DNA of 64,000 bases from Hymenobacter sp. UV11 (GCF_004684095.1 NZ_SRII01000004.1:471760-535759), one strand, 5' to 3'; positions 1 to 9,364 are shown, numbered from the stretch's first letter. The notes: generated by a model from the sequence alone, not told the origin. A program made the numbers and translations.

Positions 1-1
1 A

Positions 2-1192
2 AATGCGGGCTATGCCAAGGCCTTTAACAGCCTCAAGCTGCGCGCCAGCTACGGTGAGGCCGGCAACCTCACGGGTATCAATTCCTACGACCGGTTTTAT
101 CAGTTTCAGCCGGTCGGGTTTTTAGGTAAGAATACCATCGTGCCCGGCACCCAACTGGCCAACCCCGCCGTGCGCCCCGAGCGCATGGCCGAGTTTGAGT
201 TTGGCGCCGACCTGGGCTTCCTCAATGACCGGCTGGGGTTGGGCATCACGGCTTATCGCCAGAAAATCACCGACTTGGTAGTGCGCCGTAACCTGGCCGC
301 CAGCACCGGCGGCTCGACCATTATCAACAACGTGGGTTCAATGGAAAACCGCGGCCTGGAAGTGGTGCTGAGCGCTACCCCCGTCAAAGCCAGCGGCTTC
401 ACCTGGGATATTGCTCTCATTTACAACCGCAACCGCAACAAGGTGCTCGACCTGCCCGGCTCGAATGGCGCCACCCAGGCCATCTCGATTGACAACGCCG
501 CCGGCGCGCCGGTGTACCTGCTCAACGGCCAGCCGGCGGGCGTGTTCTACGGCTCGGCCTACGCCCGCAACCCCGACGGCTCGCTGCTGCTCACGCCCCA
601 GGGCTTTGCGCAGGACGAGCGTACCACCGGCCAGGCCGTGGGCAGCACCACGTTTGTGCCCTCGCGCGGGGCCGACGGCCAACCCAGCTACGCCGCCGGC
701 ACGGCCGTGGCCAACGCCGTAATCGGCAACCCCAACCCCAACTGGACGGGCTCGCTCAACACCACGTTTGCCTACAAAAAGCTGTCGCTACACGTGCTGC
801 TCGACGCCGTGCAGGGCGTCAGCGTCTTCAACGCCGACAAGCGCACCCGGCAGGGGGTAGGGCTCGGCGACCTGGCCGAGCAGGAGCTGCGCGGCAGCCT
901 GCCCCGCGGCTCCATCTTCGCCCTCTACAACACTCAGGAGTTTCGGGTGGACGACGGCTCGTATGTGAAGCTGCGCGAGCTGGCCCTGAGCTACACGCTG
1001 CCCACCATCAGCAAGTACCTCAATGCCTTAACGGTGTCAGTGGTGGGCCGCAACCTTTACTCGTGGGATAACTACAACGGTTTCGACCCCGAAACCAGCG
1101 CCGGCGGCTCCTCCGATTTGCTGCGCGCCATCGACTTCGGCAACGTGCCGATTCCGCGGGTGTACCAACTCAAGCTGGCGGCTACTTTCTAG
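2..1192 (+). CDS. SusC/RagA-type TonB-dependent outer-membrane receptor, C-terminal part (5' end outside window)
   Basis: The reading frame is open from base 2, so the gene starts before the window; about 396 C-terminal residues are visible. The opening LKLRASYGEAGN is the usual SusC barrel motif, followed by many short aromatic beta-strands and an ending in RVYQLKLAATF, with the terminal Phe expected of an outer-membrane barrel. SusC proteins form the TonB-driven channel for oligosaccharides or other large solutes. The SusD-type lipoprotein gene lies 145 bp downstream on the same strand, which supports the call. The substrate cannot be deduced, and no glycoside hydrolase is adjacent in the window. 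Confidence 0.93.
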   Translation, partial: NAGYAKAFNSLKLRASYGEAGNLTGINSYDRFYQFQPVGFLGKNTIVPGTQLANPAVRPERMAEFEFGADLGFLNDRLGLGITAYRQKITDLVVRRNLAASTGGSTIINNVGSMENRGLEVVLSATPVKASGFTWDIALIYNRNRNKVLDLPGSNGATQAISIDNAAGAPVYLLNGQPAGVFYGSAYARNPDGSLLLTPQGFAQDERTTGQAVGSTTFVPSRGADGQPSYAAGTAVANAVIGNPNPNWTGSLNTTFAYKKLSLHVLLDAVQGVSVFNADKRTRQGVGLGDLAEQELRGSLPRGSIFALYNTQEFRVDDGSYVKLRELALSYTLPTISKYLNALTVSVVGRNLYSWDNYNGFDPETSAGGSSDLLRAIDFGNVPIPRVYQLKLAATF

Positions 1193-1213
1193 GGTTGTTA
1201 ATTACCAAAAGGC

Positions 1214-1305
1214 CGTCATGCAGACCGAAGGGAAGCATCTCGTTCGCTTCGTTCACGGGTCGTTTAACGGGGCGGGCGAGATGCTTCCCTTCGGTCTGCA
1301 TGACG
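1214..1305. repeat. Palindromic element, family A (variant stem), between susC and susD
   Basis: Two 29-base arms (1214-1242 and 1277-1305) are perfect reverse complements separated by 34 bases. The outer bases cgtcatgc and inner bases gaagcatct match the other family A copies, but the middle of the stem (agaccgaagg) is different and is matched exactly in the second arm. It lies between two co-oriented genes and may act as an mRNA hairpin there. Confidence 0.9.
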
Positions 1306-1337
1306 TTCCATTCATCCTTCTTCGCCATCAATTAGAT

Positions 1338-2636
1338 ATGAAACGCATCCTCTACCTCGCCGCCCTGCTCGCGCTCGGCGCCTGCAATAAAGAATTTCAG
1401 AACCCAAGCACGGCCAGCCAAACGCAAGTCGTGACCTCGTCCGACGGCCTGCTCACACTCTGCAACGGCCTGCAGTATCGCTACACCACCAACGGCCTGC
1501 TGAGCGTGCTCTACAACGCCACCGCCCTGGGCGGCCTCAGCACCCGCGAGCTGGCTATCCTGAACGTGGGCAATATCGAGGAATACAACGTGAGCCTGGG
1601 CGCCGGCAATGTGAGCAACAGCAACGGCGTGGTGCGCAACGTGTGGACGCAGTGCCAGCTGGTGCGTGCCAATGCCGACCTGGTGCTGGCCAACGTCGGC
1701 AATGCGCCGGAGGTGGGCACCCGTAGCGGCATCGTGGCCTACGCCAGCATTTTTCGGGCGCTGGCGCTAGGCACGCTGGCTGAGTTTTTTGAGCAAGCCC
1801 CGCTGGTAACCGGCGACAACGCACCCTTCGTGCCCCGCGCCCAGCTACTGGCCGAGGCCGTGACGCAGCTCGAAACCGCCGCTACGCAGCTGGCCGCCAC
1901 GCCCGTTTCGGCCGATTTTACCAGCAAGGTTGTGCCCGGCCTCGACCTGGCCAACACGCTGCAGGCCCTCATCGCCCGCTATAGCCTGGAGGCTGGCAAC
2001 TACGACAAGGCCATCGCGGCGGCGGCCAAAGTCGATTTGACCAAGAAATCAGTATTCAACTTCGACGACAACACCCGCAACCCGATTTTTGAGGTGGCCT
2101 TCGGTAACCGCAACGTGTTTGAGCCCACCGACTACAGCCTGGGCCTGACCGGTACCGGTGCGCTCGCGCCCAGCGCCGCCGACCAGCGCCTGCCTTTCCT
2201 GATGCGGGCCAACCCTACCCCCACCCAAAACCGCGGCCTGGCTTTTTACACCGCTAATAATGCACCCATCCCGGTGTACCTGCCGGGCGAAATGCTCCTG
2301 ATTCAGGCCGAAGCCTACGCCCGCAAAAATGACCTGCCCAACGCCATTATTTTCCTCAACCGGGTGCTGACTAAGACGCCGGCCCAGGATAGTTATGGCC
2401 TCGGCGCGGCCCTACCCCCCTACGCCGGCGCCACGACCCAGGCCGCTGTGTTACTCGAAATATTGCGCAACCGCGACATTGAGCTGGCTTTCCAGGGCTT
2501 CCGCCTGCCCGATAGCCGCCGCTTTGGCCGCCCCGGCCCCGGCACTACCGGCGCCGAGCGCAACCGCACCTTTTATCCCTACCCCCGCACCGAGCGCGAA
2601 AACAACTCCTCCACGCCCGCCGACCCGGCGATATAA
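1338..2636 (+). CDS. SusD/RagB-family nutrient-binding outer-membrane lipoprotein
   Basis: This 432-residue protein is the surface lipoprotein partner of the SusC channel just upstream. The chosen ATG gives MKRILYLAALLALGAC, a clear lipoprotein signal with Cys at residue 16. A longer open frame from 1218 would run through the palindromic element and is not credible. The body is alpha-helical and TPR-like (for example LANTLQALIARYSLEAGNYDKA, here only described), and the C-terminal part contains NRDIELAFQGFR and RLPDSRRFGRP, close to the SusD signature near the end of the family (ERxxELaFEGxRxxDxrR). It is somewhat shorter than typical SusD (about 500 residues). The ligand is unknown. Confidence 0.9.
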   Translation: MKRILYLAALLALGACNKEFQNPSTASQTQVVTSSDGLLTLCNGLQYRYTTNGLLSVLYNATALGGLSTRELAILNVGNIEEYNVSLGAGNVSNSNGVVRNVWTQCQLVRANADLVLANVGNAPEVGTRSGIVAYASIFRALALGTLAEFFEQAPLVTGDNAPFVPRAQLLAEAVTQLETAATQLAATPVSADFTSKVVPGLDLANTLQALIARYSLEAGNYDKAIAAAAKVDLTKKSVFNFDDNTRNPIFEVAFGNRNVFEPTDYSLGLTGTGALAPSAADQRLPFLMRANPTPTQNRGLAFYTANNAPIPVYLPGEMLLIQAEAYARKNDLPNAIIFLNRVLTKTPAQDSYGLGAALPPYAGATTQAAVLLEILRNRDIELAFQGFRLPDSRRFGRPGPGTTGAERNRTFYPYPRTERENNSSTPADPAI

Positions 2637-2645
2637 CCAACTGTT

Positions 2646-2691
2646 CTGGCTCCCCTCTCCCGAAGGGCCGGGGCCGGGGGTGGGGTTGCGC
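2646..2691 (+). repeat. Half copy of palindrome family D (ggctcccc... ggccgggg...)
   Basis: The stretch beginning ctggctcccctctcccga and running into ggccggggccgggggtgggg resembles one arm of the complete inverted repeat at 22637-22767. No second arm is nearby. It lies just downstream of the SusD stop codon. Confidence 0.5.
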
Positions 2692-2724
2692 GCGGAGGGC
2701 GTTTCGAACCACCCGGCCCCCGCG

Positions 2725-2732
2725 TAGGTTTG
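2725..2732 (+). promoter_or_regulatory. Promoter -7 element TAGGTTTG for the radical SAM gene
   Basis: TAGGTTTG fits the Bacteroidota TAnnTTTG element, with TTTC about 20 bases upstream as a weak -33 match. Its last base lies 7 bases before the GTG start, so the transcript would have almost no leader. Confidence 0.5.
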
Positions 2733-2739
2733 TATTCCC

Positions 2740-5109
2740 GTGCCTAGTTCTTCGCCCCGCCTGCTGCTTATTACCCCGCCGCTCACGCAGCTCAATACCC
2801 CGTACCCGGCCACGGCCTACATCAAGGGTTTTTTGGGGGGTAGGGGCTACGAAGTGCGCCAGGCCGACCTGAGTATTGAGCTGGTGCTGAAGCTGTTTTC
2901 GAAGGAAGGCCTCACGCGGGTATTCGATGAGATTGAGGCCGGCGGCTACGAACTCAGCGACAATGCCCAGCGGATGTTGCGCCTGCGTCGCCGCTACGAG
3001 GCTACCATCAACCCGGCCATCCGGTTTTTACAAAACAAGGACCTCACGCTGGCGCCGCGCATTTGCCACGGCCGGTTTTTGCCAGAAGCCAGCCGTTTCG
3101 ACAACGTGGCCGACCTCGAAACGGCCTTTGGCACGATGGGCCTCACCGACCAGGCCCGCCACCTAGCCACGCTGTATCTCGAAGACCTCGCCGACCTCGT
3201 AAAGGAAACCGTGGGCCCTCAGTTTGGCCTCTCGCGCTACGCCGAAAGCCTGGCCATGTCGGCCACTCACTTCGACCCGCTGCACGACGCCCTGCAAGCG
3301 GCGCCTAACCTGGTCGACCGCATACTAATGGAGCTGCTGGATGCGCTGCTGGCCGAAGCCAAACCCGACATTGTGGGCTTCACCGTGCCCTTCCCCGGCA
3401 ACCTTTACGCCGCCCTGCGCCTGGGCCAGCGCACCAAGCAAGTCAGCCCCGAAACCGTAACCGTAATGGGCGGCGGCTACCCCAACACCGAGCTGCGCGG
3501 CCTCAACGAGCCCCGGTTTTTTGATTATATCGACTACCTCACGCTGGATGATGGCGAAGGCCCGTGGCTGCGCCTGTTCGGGTATTTGCAGGATAAAAAA
3601 GAACGTCAGAGCGAGCAAAAGGAACGTCATGCTGAGCTTGCCGAAGCATCTTGGCCGCTTCATCCAAGCCGCTTAGATGGAGCGGTAGATATGCTTCGAC
3701 AAGCTCAGCATGACGTGCTTCTTGGTGGCGTTTCTACTAAAAAGAATGCCGACGGCCGCCACTTGCTTCAGCGAACCTTCCTGCGCAACGAGGCCGGGCA
3801 GGTCGAGTACATCAACTACCCGCACCCCGATATTCCTCACCCTGAAGTAGGTACGCCTGATTATTCGGATTTAAAACTAACTGACTACCTGTCAGTTATC
3901 GAGGTGCTGAATCCCATGCACCGCCTCTGGAGCGATGGCCGCTGGAACAAGCTCACCGTGGCCCACGGCTGCTACTGGAAGCGCTGCTCGTTTTGCGACG
4001 TCACCCTCGACTACATCGGCCGCTACGAGGCCGCGCCGGCCACGCTGCTGGTCGATAGAATCGAGCAAATAGTGGCCCAGACCGGCCAGACTGGCTTTCA
4101 CTTCGTGGACGAGGCCGCCCCGCCGCTGGCCCTGCGCGATTTGGCCATTGAGCTGCTCAAGCGCCGCGTCAGCATCAGTTGGTGGGGCAATATCCGGTTC
4201 GAAAAAACCTTCACCCCCGACCTCTGCCGGCTGCTGGCCGCCTCGGGTTGCATCGCCATCAGCGGCGGGCTGGAAGTAGCTTCAGATAGGCTGCTGGCCC
4301 TCATGGAAAAGGGCGTGACCATCGCCCAGGTGGCGCGCGTCACGCAGGGTTTCACCCAGGCCGGGGTGCTGGTGCACGCCTACCTCATGTACGGCTTCCC
4401 CACCCAAACGGCCCAGGAAACTGTTGATTCGCTGGAAGTTGTGCGGCAGCTTTTTGAGGCCGGCATCGTGCAGAGCGGCTACTGGCACCGCTTCTCGATG
4501 ACCGCCCACTCGCCCGTGGGGAAGAATCCCGCCAAGTACCAGGTGGCCGCCACCGGCCCCGAGCCCGGCCCCTTCGCCTGGAACGACCTCTGGCACGACG
4601 ACCCCCTCGGCGCCGACCACGAAACCTTTGGCCCCGGCCTGGCCAAAAGCCTCTACAACTTCATGCACGGCGTGGCCCTGCGCGAGCCGCTCAGCTTCTG
4701 GTTTGATTTCAAAACGCCGCGCCCTACCGTGCCGCGCCAGCTCATCCAACATGCTCTTAGCGAGGCTGAAAAGCCCGACTTCGCCCAGCCCAACCGCCGC
4801 CTGTTCTGGCTCGGTAATGTTCCCGAACTGGAGTTAAGAACCACTGGCGGTAGCAATCCCAAGGACAAGAAAACGACCCGCGCCATCCTCACCTGCTACG
4901 AGCAGGCTGAAGATTTTGAAGTAAAAACCACCGAAGCCATCGGCCCCTGGCTGCACCAGCTACTCACGCGCCTTAGCACCGATTACGACGCCAAAGTGCT
5001 GCTCAAAGAAGCTGCCGCCACCTTCCCGCCCGCCGCTGGCCCCTGGGAAAATTTCCTGCAAAGCCCCGCCTGGCGTCTCCTCCGCGAAAAGGGCTTGCTG
5101 CTGGTATAG
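2740..5109 (+). CDS. B12-binding-domain radical SAM protein with an in-frame palindromic insertion
   Basis: A 789-residue protein read from a GTG start. Residues 1-280 look like the N-terminal, Rossmann-like cobalamin-binding domain of this class (RLLLITPPLTQLNTPYPA near the start; FTVPFPGNLYAALRLGQ and MGGGYPNTELR later). The radical SAM core follows, with cluster cysteines C411, C416 and C419 in GCYWKRCSFCD. The spacing is CX4CX2C instead of the canonical CX3CX2C. GGLEVASDRLL and AYLMYGFPTQT are typical core motifs. Residues about 296-326 (ERHAELAEAS..., ...MLRQAQHDV) are the translation of a repeat element at 3625-3715 and sit between the two domains. The substrate is unknown. The promoter at 2725 suggests a monocistronic unit. 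Confidence 0.85.
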   Translation: MPSSSPRLLLITPPLTQLNTPYPATAYIKGFLGGRGYEVRQADLSIELVLKLFSKEGLTRVFDEIEAGGYELSDNAQRMLRLRRRYEATINPAIRFLQNKDLTLAPRICHGRFLPEASRFDNVADLETAFGTMGLTDQARHLATLYLEDLADLVKETVGPQFGLSRYAESLAMSATHFDPLHDALQAAPNLVDRILMELLDALLAEAKPDIVGFTVPFPGNLYAALRLGQRTKQVSPETVTVMGGGYPNTELRGLNEPRFFDYIDYLTLDDGEGPWLRLFGYLQDKKERQSEQKERHAELAEASWPLHPSRLDGAVDMLRQAQHDVLLGGVSTKKNADGRHLLQRTFLRNEAGQVEYINYPHPDIPHPEVGTPDYSDLKLTDYLSVIEVLNPMHRLWSDGRWNKLTVAHGCYWKRCSFCDVTLDYIGRYEAAPATLLVDRIEQIVAQTGQTGFHFVDEAAPPLALRDLAIELLKRRVSISWWGNIRFEKTFTPDLCRLLAASGCIAISGGLEVASDRLLALMEKGVTIAQVARVTQGFTQAGVLVHAYLMYGFPTQTAQETVDSLEVVRQLFEAGIVQSGYWHRFSMTAHSPVGKNPAKYQVAATGPEPGPFAWNDLWHDDPLGADHETFGPGLAKSLYNFMHGVALREPLSFWFDFKTPRPTVPRQLIQHALSEAEKPDFAQPNRRLFWLGNVPELELRTTGGSNPKDKKTTRAILTCYEQAEDFEVKTTEAIGPWLHQLLTRLSTDYDAKVLLKEAAATFPPAAGPWENFLQSPAWRLLREKGLLLV
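3625..3715. repeat. Palindromic element, family A, inserted in frame inside the radical SAM gene
   Basis: Arms 3625-3649 (cgtcatgctgagcttgccg...) and 3691-3715 are reverse complements with one mismatch in 25 bases. The element is read through in frame as about 31 residues of the host protein. The same sequence appears between genes at 14711 and 44742, so here it is an insertion into a coding region. Confidence 0.92.
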
Positions 5110-5204
5110 AGGGGTAGGGCCAGTAGAGACGCGACCCTTCGCGCTTCCCTGCTCGCACGAACCATTCAGGAAAAAGGCGCGAAATTGGTTTAAATAAGGT
5201 GGCT

Positions 5205-6209
5205 TTAACGGTCTTTAAACCAGGCAACTATCTGCGTTAGCAGGCTGGCCTGCGAGCCTTGCCGCACGCGCTGACCGCCCAGCAGCGCCCGCCCGCCCGC
5301 AGCATCTGCCTTGGACTGCGCCGTACTATACACGGCCAACAGCGGCTTGCGCTGGGCCAGGTCGCGCCAGGCGCGCCGGGCCGCCAGTGGGGGGGTAGGC
5401 AACTCCTGCACCACCACGAAGGCTGGCCGCGAAGCCGTATTGTCGGCATAAAGCAGCGGTAGCTGGCTGGCCGCCCGCCCACCCAGCCAGGCCCCCACGC
5501 GCGCCGTATCGACGCCGGCCGTGCGGCGCAGCAGCGCCAGCGAGTTGGCCAGCGCGGGCGCGGTGAGCGTATCGGCGGCGGGCAGTAGCAGCACGGTGTG
5601 GCCTTCGCGGGCCAGCGCGTCGGCCCATACCGGGCCTTCGGCGGCGGTAGAGGGGGTAGGGAAAAATGCCAGTGCCAAGCCGGGCAGGCTCTCATCGGCG
5701 GGGCTAAAGAGTAGCGCCGGGCCGTTGGTGCCAGCCACTTCATCGCGCCGCACCCGGTACACGGCTGGCTCGGGTGGCCCGCGTCGCACCAGCAGCAGGG
5801 GGTAGCGCACCGAATCGAGCCGGAGCGTGCCGCGCCAGAAGTCGCCCTGGCGGCCCAGCGTTAGGGTTTCGCTAGGCCGGCCGGGCCGGGCCAGGCGCAG
5901 TGTATCGCCCACAAAAGTTAGCGTATCGCCCACAAAATTCAGGGCGGGCTGCTGGGGCAGCACCAGCTCGGCATCGTAGTGGCCGGGCCGCGGGTGGCGC
6001 AGCTCCAGGGCGGCGCGCAGCTCGGGCCGGCCGGGCACTTGCAGGCCGCCGGCAAAGTGCCCGGTGGGCAGCGGCAGCGGGGCCGCCGCGTCGGAGTGGG
6101 TGGTGCCCGGCTGGCAGGCGCCCAGGCCCAGCAGCAGCGCCATCACTAGCTGGGGCCGCTCACTTATTCCAGTTATCCAACCTGCCAGATACCGTCGCTG
6201 CATGGCCAA
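5205..6209 (-). CDS. Lipoprotein with alpha/beta-hydrolase-like C-terminal region, function unknown
   Basis: A 334-residue protein. The N-terminus has a hydrophobic segment MALLLGLGACQPG with a lipobox Cys, so it is probably an exported lipoprotein; an alternative ATG at 6143 would leave a very short signal. The middle has repeated strand-rich segments (NFVGDTLTFVGDTLRLARP), and the C-terminal half (GLALAFFPTP, DALAREGHTVLLLPA, ALLRRTAGVDTARVGAWLGG) resembles an alpha/beta-hydrolase fold, but GAWLGG has no Ser at the nucleophile elbow, so catalysis is doubtful. It starts 5 bp after the acetyltransferase stop and is probably co-transcribed with it. No specific function is recognised. Confidence 0.7.
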   Translation of the reverse strand: MAMQRRYLAGWITGISERPQLVMALLLGLGACQPGTTHSDAAAPLPLPTGHFAGGLQVPGRPELRAALELRHPRPGHYDAELVLPQQPALNFVGDTLTFVGDTLRLARPGRPSETLTLGRQGDFWRGTLRLDSVRYPLLLVRRGPPEPAVYRVRRDEVAGTNGPALLFSPADESLPGLALAFFPTPSTAAEGPVWADALAREGHTVLLLPAADTLTAPALANSLALLRRTAGVDTARVGAWLGGRAASQLPLLYADNTASRPAFVVVQELPTPPLAARRAWRDLAQRKPLLAVYSTAQSKADAAGGRALLGGQRVRQGSQASLLTQIVAWFKDR

Positions 6210-6214
6210 AAGTA

Positions 6215-6766
6215 CTACCCGGCCCGGCCCGCCAGCCCTTTGCGATAGAGCAGGTCGCGTTGCACGTCCTCGCCCAGCTTAAAGGCCAGCTCGCCAATTT
6301 CGCGGAAGCCGTAACGCTGGTAAAAAGCCTTGGCGCGCTCGTTGTGCTCCCACACGCCCAGCACCACGGCGCTTACGCCTGCCGCCTGCGCCACCTCCAG
6401 GCAGCGCCGCATCAGGGTGCCGCCCAGGCCAGTGCCAATCCAGTCTTCCACCACGTAGAGCTGCTTGATTTCAAGCTGTTTAGTGGCAGTGTTTTCGGGG
6501 GGTAGTCCCAGGGGTGAGTCAGTGGCCAGCAGGGCGTAGCCCACGGTTTGGCCCTGCATTTCGGCCAGCAAAAAGGTATTGCGCGGGTCTTGGAGCTGCG
6601 CCAGCTGCAGGTCGGGCCCGTAGGCTTCGGCCAGGTAGGCGGCCATATCCTCGGGCGTATTGGTGGCGGCGAAGGTTTCGCTGAACGTTTGGCGGCCCAG
6701 TGCGGCCAGGCGGGTAGCGGTGGCCAGGTTGGCCTTCGCCACAGAAATGCGGAGCGGAGATGACAT
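6215..6766 (-). CDS. GNAT-family N-acetyltransferase
   Basis: A 183-residue protein that would transfer an acetyl group from acetyl-CoA to an amine. LEIKQLYVVEDWIGTGLGGTLM contains the V-x-x-x-x-x-G-x-G-x-G/A acetyl-CoA pyrophosphate loop (beta4-alpha3), followed by VLGVWEHNERAKAFYQRYGF, the typical GNAT C-terminal motif. Length is normal for the family. It heads a two-gene minus-strand unit with the lipoprotein gene 5 bp downstream. The acceptor substrate is unknown; the sequence is reminiscent of spermidine/amino-acid acetyltransferases but not decisive. Confidence 0.88.
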   Translation of the reverse strand: MSSPLRISVAKANLATATRLAALGRQTFSETFAATNTPEDMAAYLAEAYGPDLQLAQLQDPRNTFLLAEMQGQTVGYALLATDSPLGLPPENTATKQLEIKQLYVVEDWIGTGLGGTLMRRCLEVAQAAGVSAVVLGVWEHNERAKAFYQRYGFREIGELAFKLGEDVQRDLLYRKGLAGRAG

Positions 6767-6809
6767 ACTACCCGCAAAGGTGCAGCCGCCGGGCGGCTTG
6801 TGGCCCAGC

Positions 6810-7058
6810 CTAGCCTCCGCCCGCCCGGCCTACCCGCCAGCCCGCGTAGCTGGTAAGCAGGCCCGCGCCCAGGCCCAGCAGCACGCTCGCCAGCGGCCCG
6901 GTCCCCAGCACGCCCAGCTTGTGCCACTCGGCCAGCAGCACGTACAGCCGTAGCAACTGCCCTATTACCAGTAGAATACCGGCCGCAATGAGCAGCGCCG
7001 CCACTACACGGCGCGAAGCAGGGGGTAGGAAAGTGCGGGAAGAAGGGCGACGGGCCAT
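6810..7058 (-). CDS. Small membrane protein, unknown function
   Basis: An 82-residue protein starting MARRPSSRTFLPPASRR, a basic N-terminus, followed by two hydrophobic segments (about residues 18-42 and 53-70). The pattern predicts two inner-membrane helices with the N-terminus in the cytoplasm. No family recognised. It is 43 bp upstream of the acetyltransferase on the same strand and may be co-transcribed. Confidence 0.6.
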   Translation of the reverse strand: MARRPSSRTFLPPASRRVVAALLIAAGILLVIGQLLRLYVLLAEWHKLGVLGTGPLASVLLGLGAGLLTSYAGWRVGRAGGG

Positions 7059-7101
7059 AAGCAGCTTCTAAACTACGGCGGGCGCCCCGATGTTCCGCAC
7101 C

Positions 7102-7131
7102 TTGCTATTTGGCGCGTCCGCCCTACCTTTG
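7102..7131 (+). promoter_or_regulatory. Promoter of tRNA-Gly: TTG ... TACCTTTG
   Basis: TTG at 7102-7104 and TACCTTTG at 7124-7131 are separated by 19 bases, the spacing expected for the -33/-7 Bacteroidota promoter. The mature tRNA starts 17 bases downstream. Confidence 0.65.
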
Positions 7132-7147
7132 CCCCACCAAATACCCC

Positions 7148-7220
7148 GCGAGAGTAGCTCAGTTGGTAGAGCATCAGCTTCCCAAGCTGAGGGTCGCGAG
7201 TTCGAGCCTCGTTTCTCGCT
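7148..7220 (+). tRNA. tRNA-Gly (anticodon CCC)
   Basis: A complete 73-base cloverleaf: acceptor gcgagag pairs with ttctcgc (one G-U), D arm gctc/gagc, anticodon stem tcagc/gctga around loop ttcccaa (anticodon CCC), variable loop, T arm gcgag/ctcgt around ttcgagc, discriminator T. CCA is not encoded. The open frame through it (products like ARVAQLVEHQLPK) is the usual spurious translation of a tRNA. Confidence 0.95.
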
Positions 7221-7230
7221 CATTCAGTAG

Positions 7231-7264
7231 CAGCCACCCAGATGTTTATCTGGGTGGCTGTTTT
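7231..7264 (+). terminator. Rho-independent terminator of tRNA-Gly
   Basis: A 12-bp perfect stem (cagccacccaga / tctgggtggctg), 6-base loop, then TTTT. It begins 10 bases after the tRNA. Confidence 0.85.
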
Positions 7265-7652
7265 GCTTTCAGGCCAATGCGGCCACACGCGCATAAAAAG
7301 ACGGGATGCCAATCTGCCCCGCGTAGTTGGAGTAAGTGCATGATAGCAATAGTCGGAAGCTATTAGCAGCCGGGATTAACCGTTTAGTCTAGAAGGTAAT
7401 TCAGGCTTTGCCGCGGCTGTTTTATACTGCTATGCCAGGTACTAGCGAGCTTCTTAAATGACTTAAGCGCGAACTTATTCGAGTTAGTCAGCGGGTTTGG
7501 AAAACAGGTTTCTAAATCATTTTGAAAGTTGAAAAGGACTTTTCAATAGCGTGGCTGGTAATTTATTTTTAATAAATTAGGTAGGATACCGGTGTTAATA
7601 AGAACAATTGTCCTTTCCTTTGTTTCGTCAATACATTTTATCTTCCTTTTAA
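7265..7652. other. Non-coding stretch of 388 bp
   Basis: No credible gene. The second half is AT-rich (ttattaataaattag region) and probably carries the promoter of the 95-residue gene that follows. An 18-bp near-perfect palindrome ttgaaaag-ga-cttttcaa at 7529-7546 could be an operator; nothing else is seen. Confidence 0.4.
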
Positions 7653-7940
7653 ATGGCAGTAGATATCGCCCAAATACAACAAGTGCTGGAAAACGCGCAG
7701 CAGGCTGACGCGTTTAAAGCCGATGTGAAACGCGCTTTGCGCAAAGTTTCCTCCCTGGTTAGCAACTTGCAGCAGGCAGTGGAAGAAGCCGAAACGCTCT
7801 TGAGCGCCGACTATGTGCCGGCCATCAGGGAGCGCAAAGCCCGCGCCCCCCGCGAAATATCCGAGGCCGATGCTGATGCACCCTACGGCCGAAAGAAAGA
7901 CGGCACGCCTAAGGGCAAGCCCGGCCGCACTAAGCAATAA
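7653..7940 (+). CDS. Small basic-tailed helical protein, unknown function
   Basis: A 95-residue protein. Residues 1-50 are strongly helical and probably coiled coil (IQQVLENAQQADAFKADVK), followed by an acidic patch and a Gly/Lys/Arg-rich tail (YGRKKDGTPKGKPGRTK) that resembles AT-hook-like DNA-binding tails. A nucleoid-associated role is possible but is only an inference. A strong bidirectional terminator follows 17 bp downstream. No family recognised. Confidence 0.65.
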   Translation: MAVDIAQIQQVLENAQQADAFKADVKRALRKVSSLVSNLQQAVEEAETLLSADYVPAIRERKARAPREISEADADAPYGRKKDGTPKGKPGRTKQ

Positions 7941-7956
7941 GCTGGTCGCCACCCAT

Positions 7957-7994
7957 AAAGAGGCCCATTCATTACGCAATGAATGGGCCTCTTT
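7957..7994. terminator. Strong terminator hairpin after the 95-residue gene
   Basis: A 17-bp perfect stem (aaagaggcccattcatt / aatgaatgggcctcttt) with a 4-base loop and A/T tracts at both ends, so it can stop transcription from either side. Confidence 0.8.
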
Positions 7995-8368
7995 GTGATT
8001 ATTTCCCGCCCTATTATTTCCGATTTCTGTCGAGTTGCTAGGGCAGGGTAATGCCAAATGAAGAGTAATACCTAAAGGATGAGTTTGCCCAATTAGCCCT
8101 GGCCAACGTCGGCAGTAGGGGTAGGCGCCAACCCAAATGACGTAATTGCCACTAGTTGCTAAATATAAGCCATTGCGTAATGCAATACTGAATAGTTTTA
8201 AGTGGTTCATTTACTAAATAGTTTTTGAATACGGCAGCAATTGCGAGCCCGCGCCATCAAACCGTGCGCAATCGTCGGCGCATAGGCCCAGGCTCAGTAA
8301 AAAGAGGGGTGCCGGAATGGCGGAAAGCGGCCATCTTTGCGGCCCTACCCCCGCCTTTTTACCCTTTT
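7995..8368. other. Non-coding stretch of 374 bp
   Basis: No convincing gene. The frame extending the ABC ATPase upstream to 8225 has no ABC-like residues before the ATG at 8369. Contains one copy of the ggggtagg motif (about 8118) and one of its complement (about 8344). Nothing else is recognised. Confidence 0.35.

Positions 8369-9360
<992 letters not shown>

Positions 9361-9364
<4 letters not shown>

Noticed and set aside
3325..3663. 112-residue minus-strand frame MKRPRCFGKLSMTF...
   Set aside because: It begins in the palindrome inside the radical SAM gene and runs antisense to it.
3595..3746. Target-site duplication aaaaagaa flanking the palindrome in the radical SAM gene
   Set aside because: The distance between the two copies is not a multiple of three and the sequence is low-complexity, so it does not fit a simple in-frame insertion with duplication.
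5110..5204. Repeat-like stretch gtagagacgcgacccttcgcg after the radical SAM gene
   Set aside because: It looks like a half of another dispersed repeat, but there is no second copy in the window to support it.
7109..7366. Open frame of 85 residues across 7109-7366
   Set aside because: It is the translation of tRNA-Gly (ARVAQLVEHQ...) and the terminator; a familiar false gene.
7638..8210. 190-residue minus-strand frame over the 95-residue gene
   Set aside because: It is antisense to a better gene, crosses a terminator hairpin and has no coherent domain.
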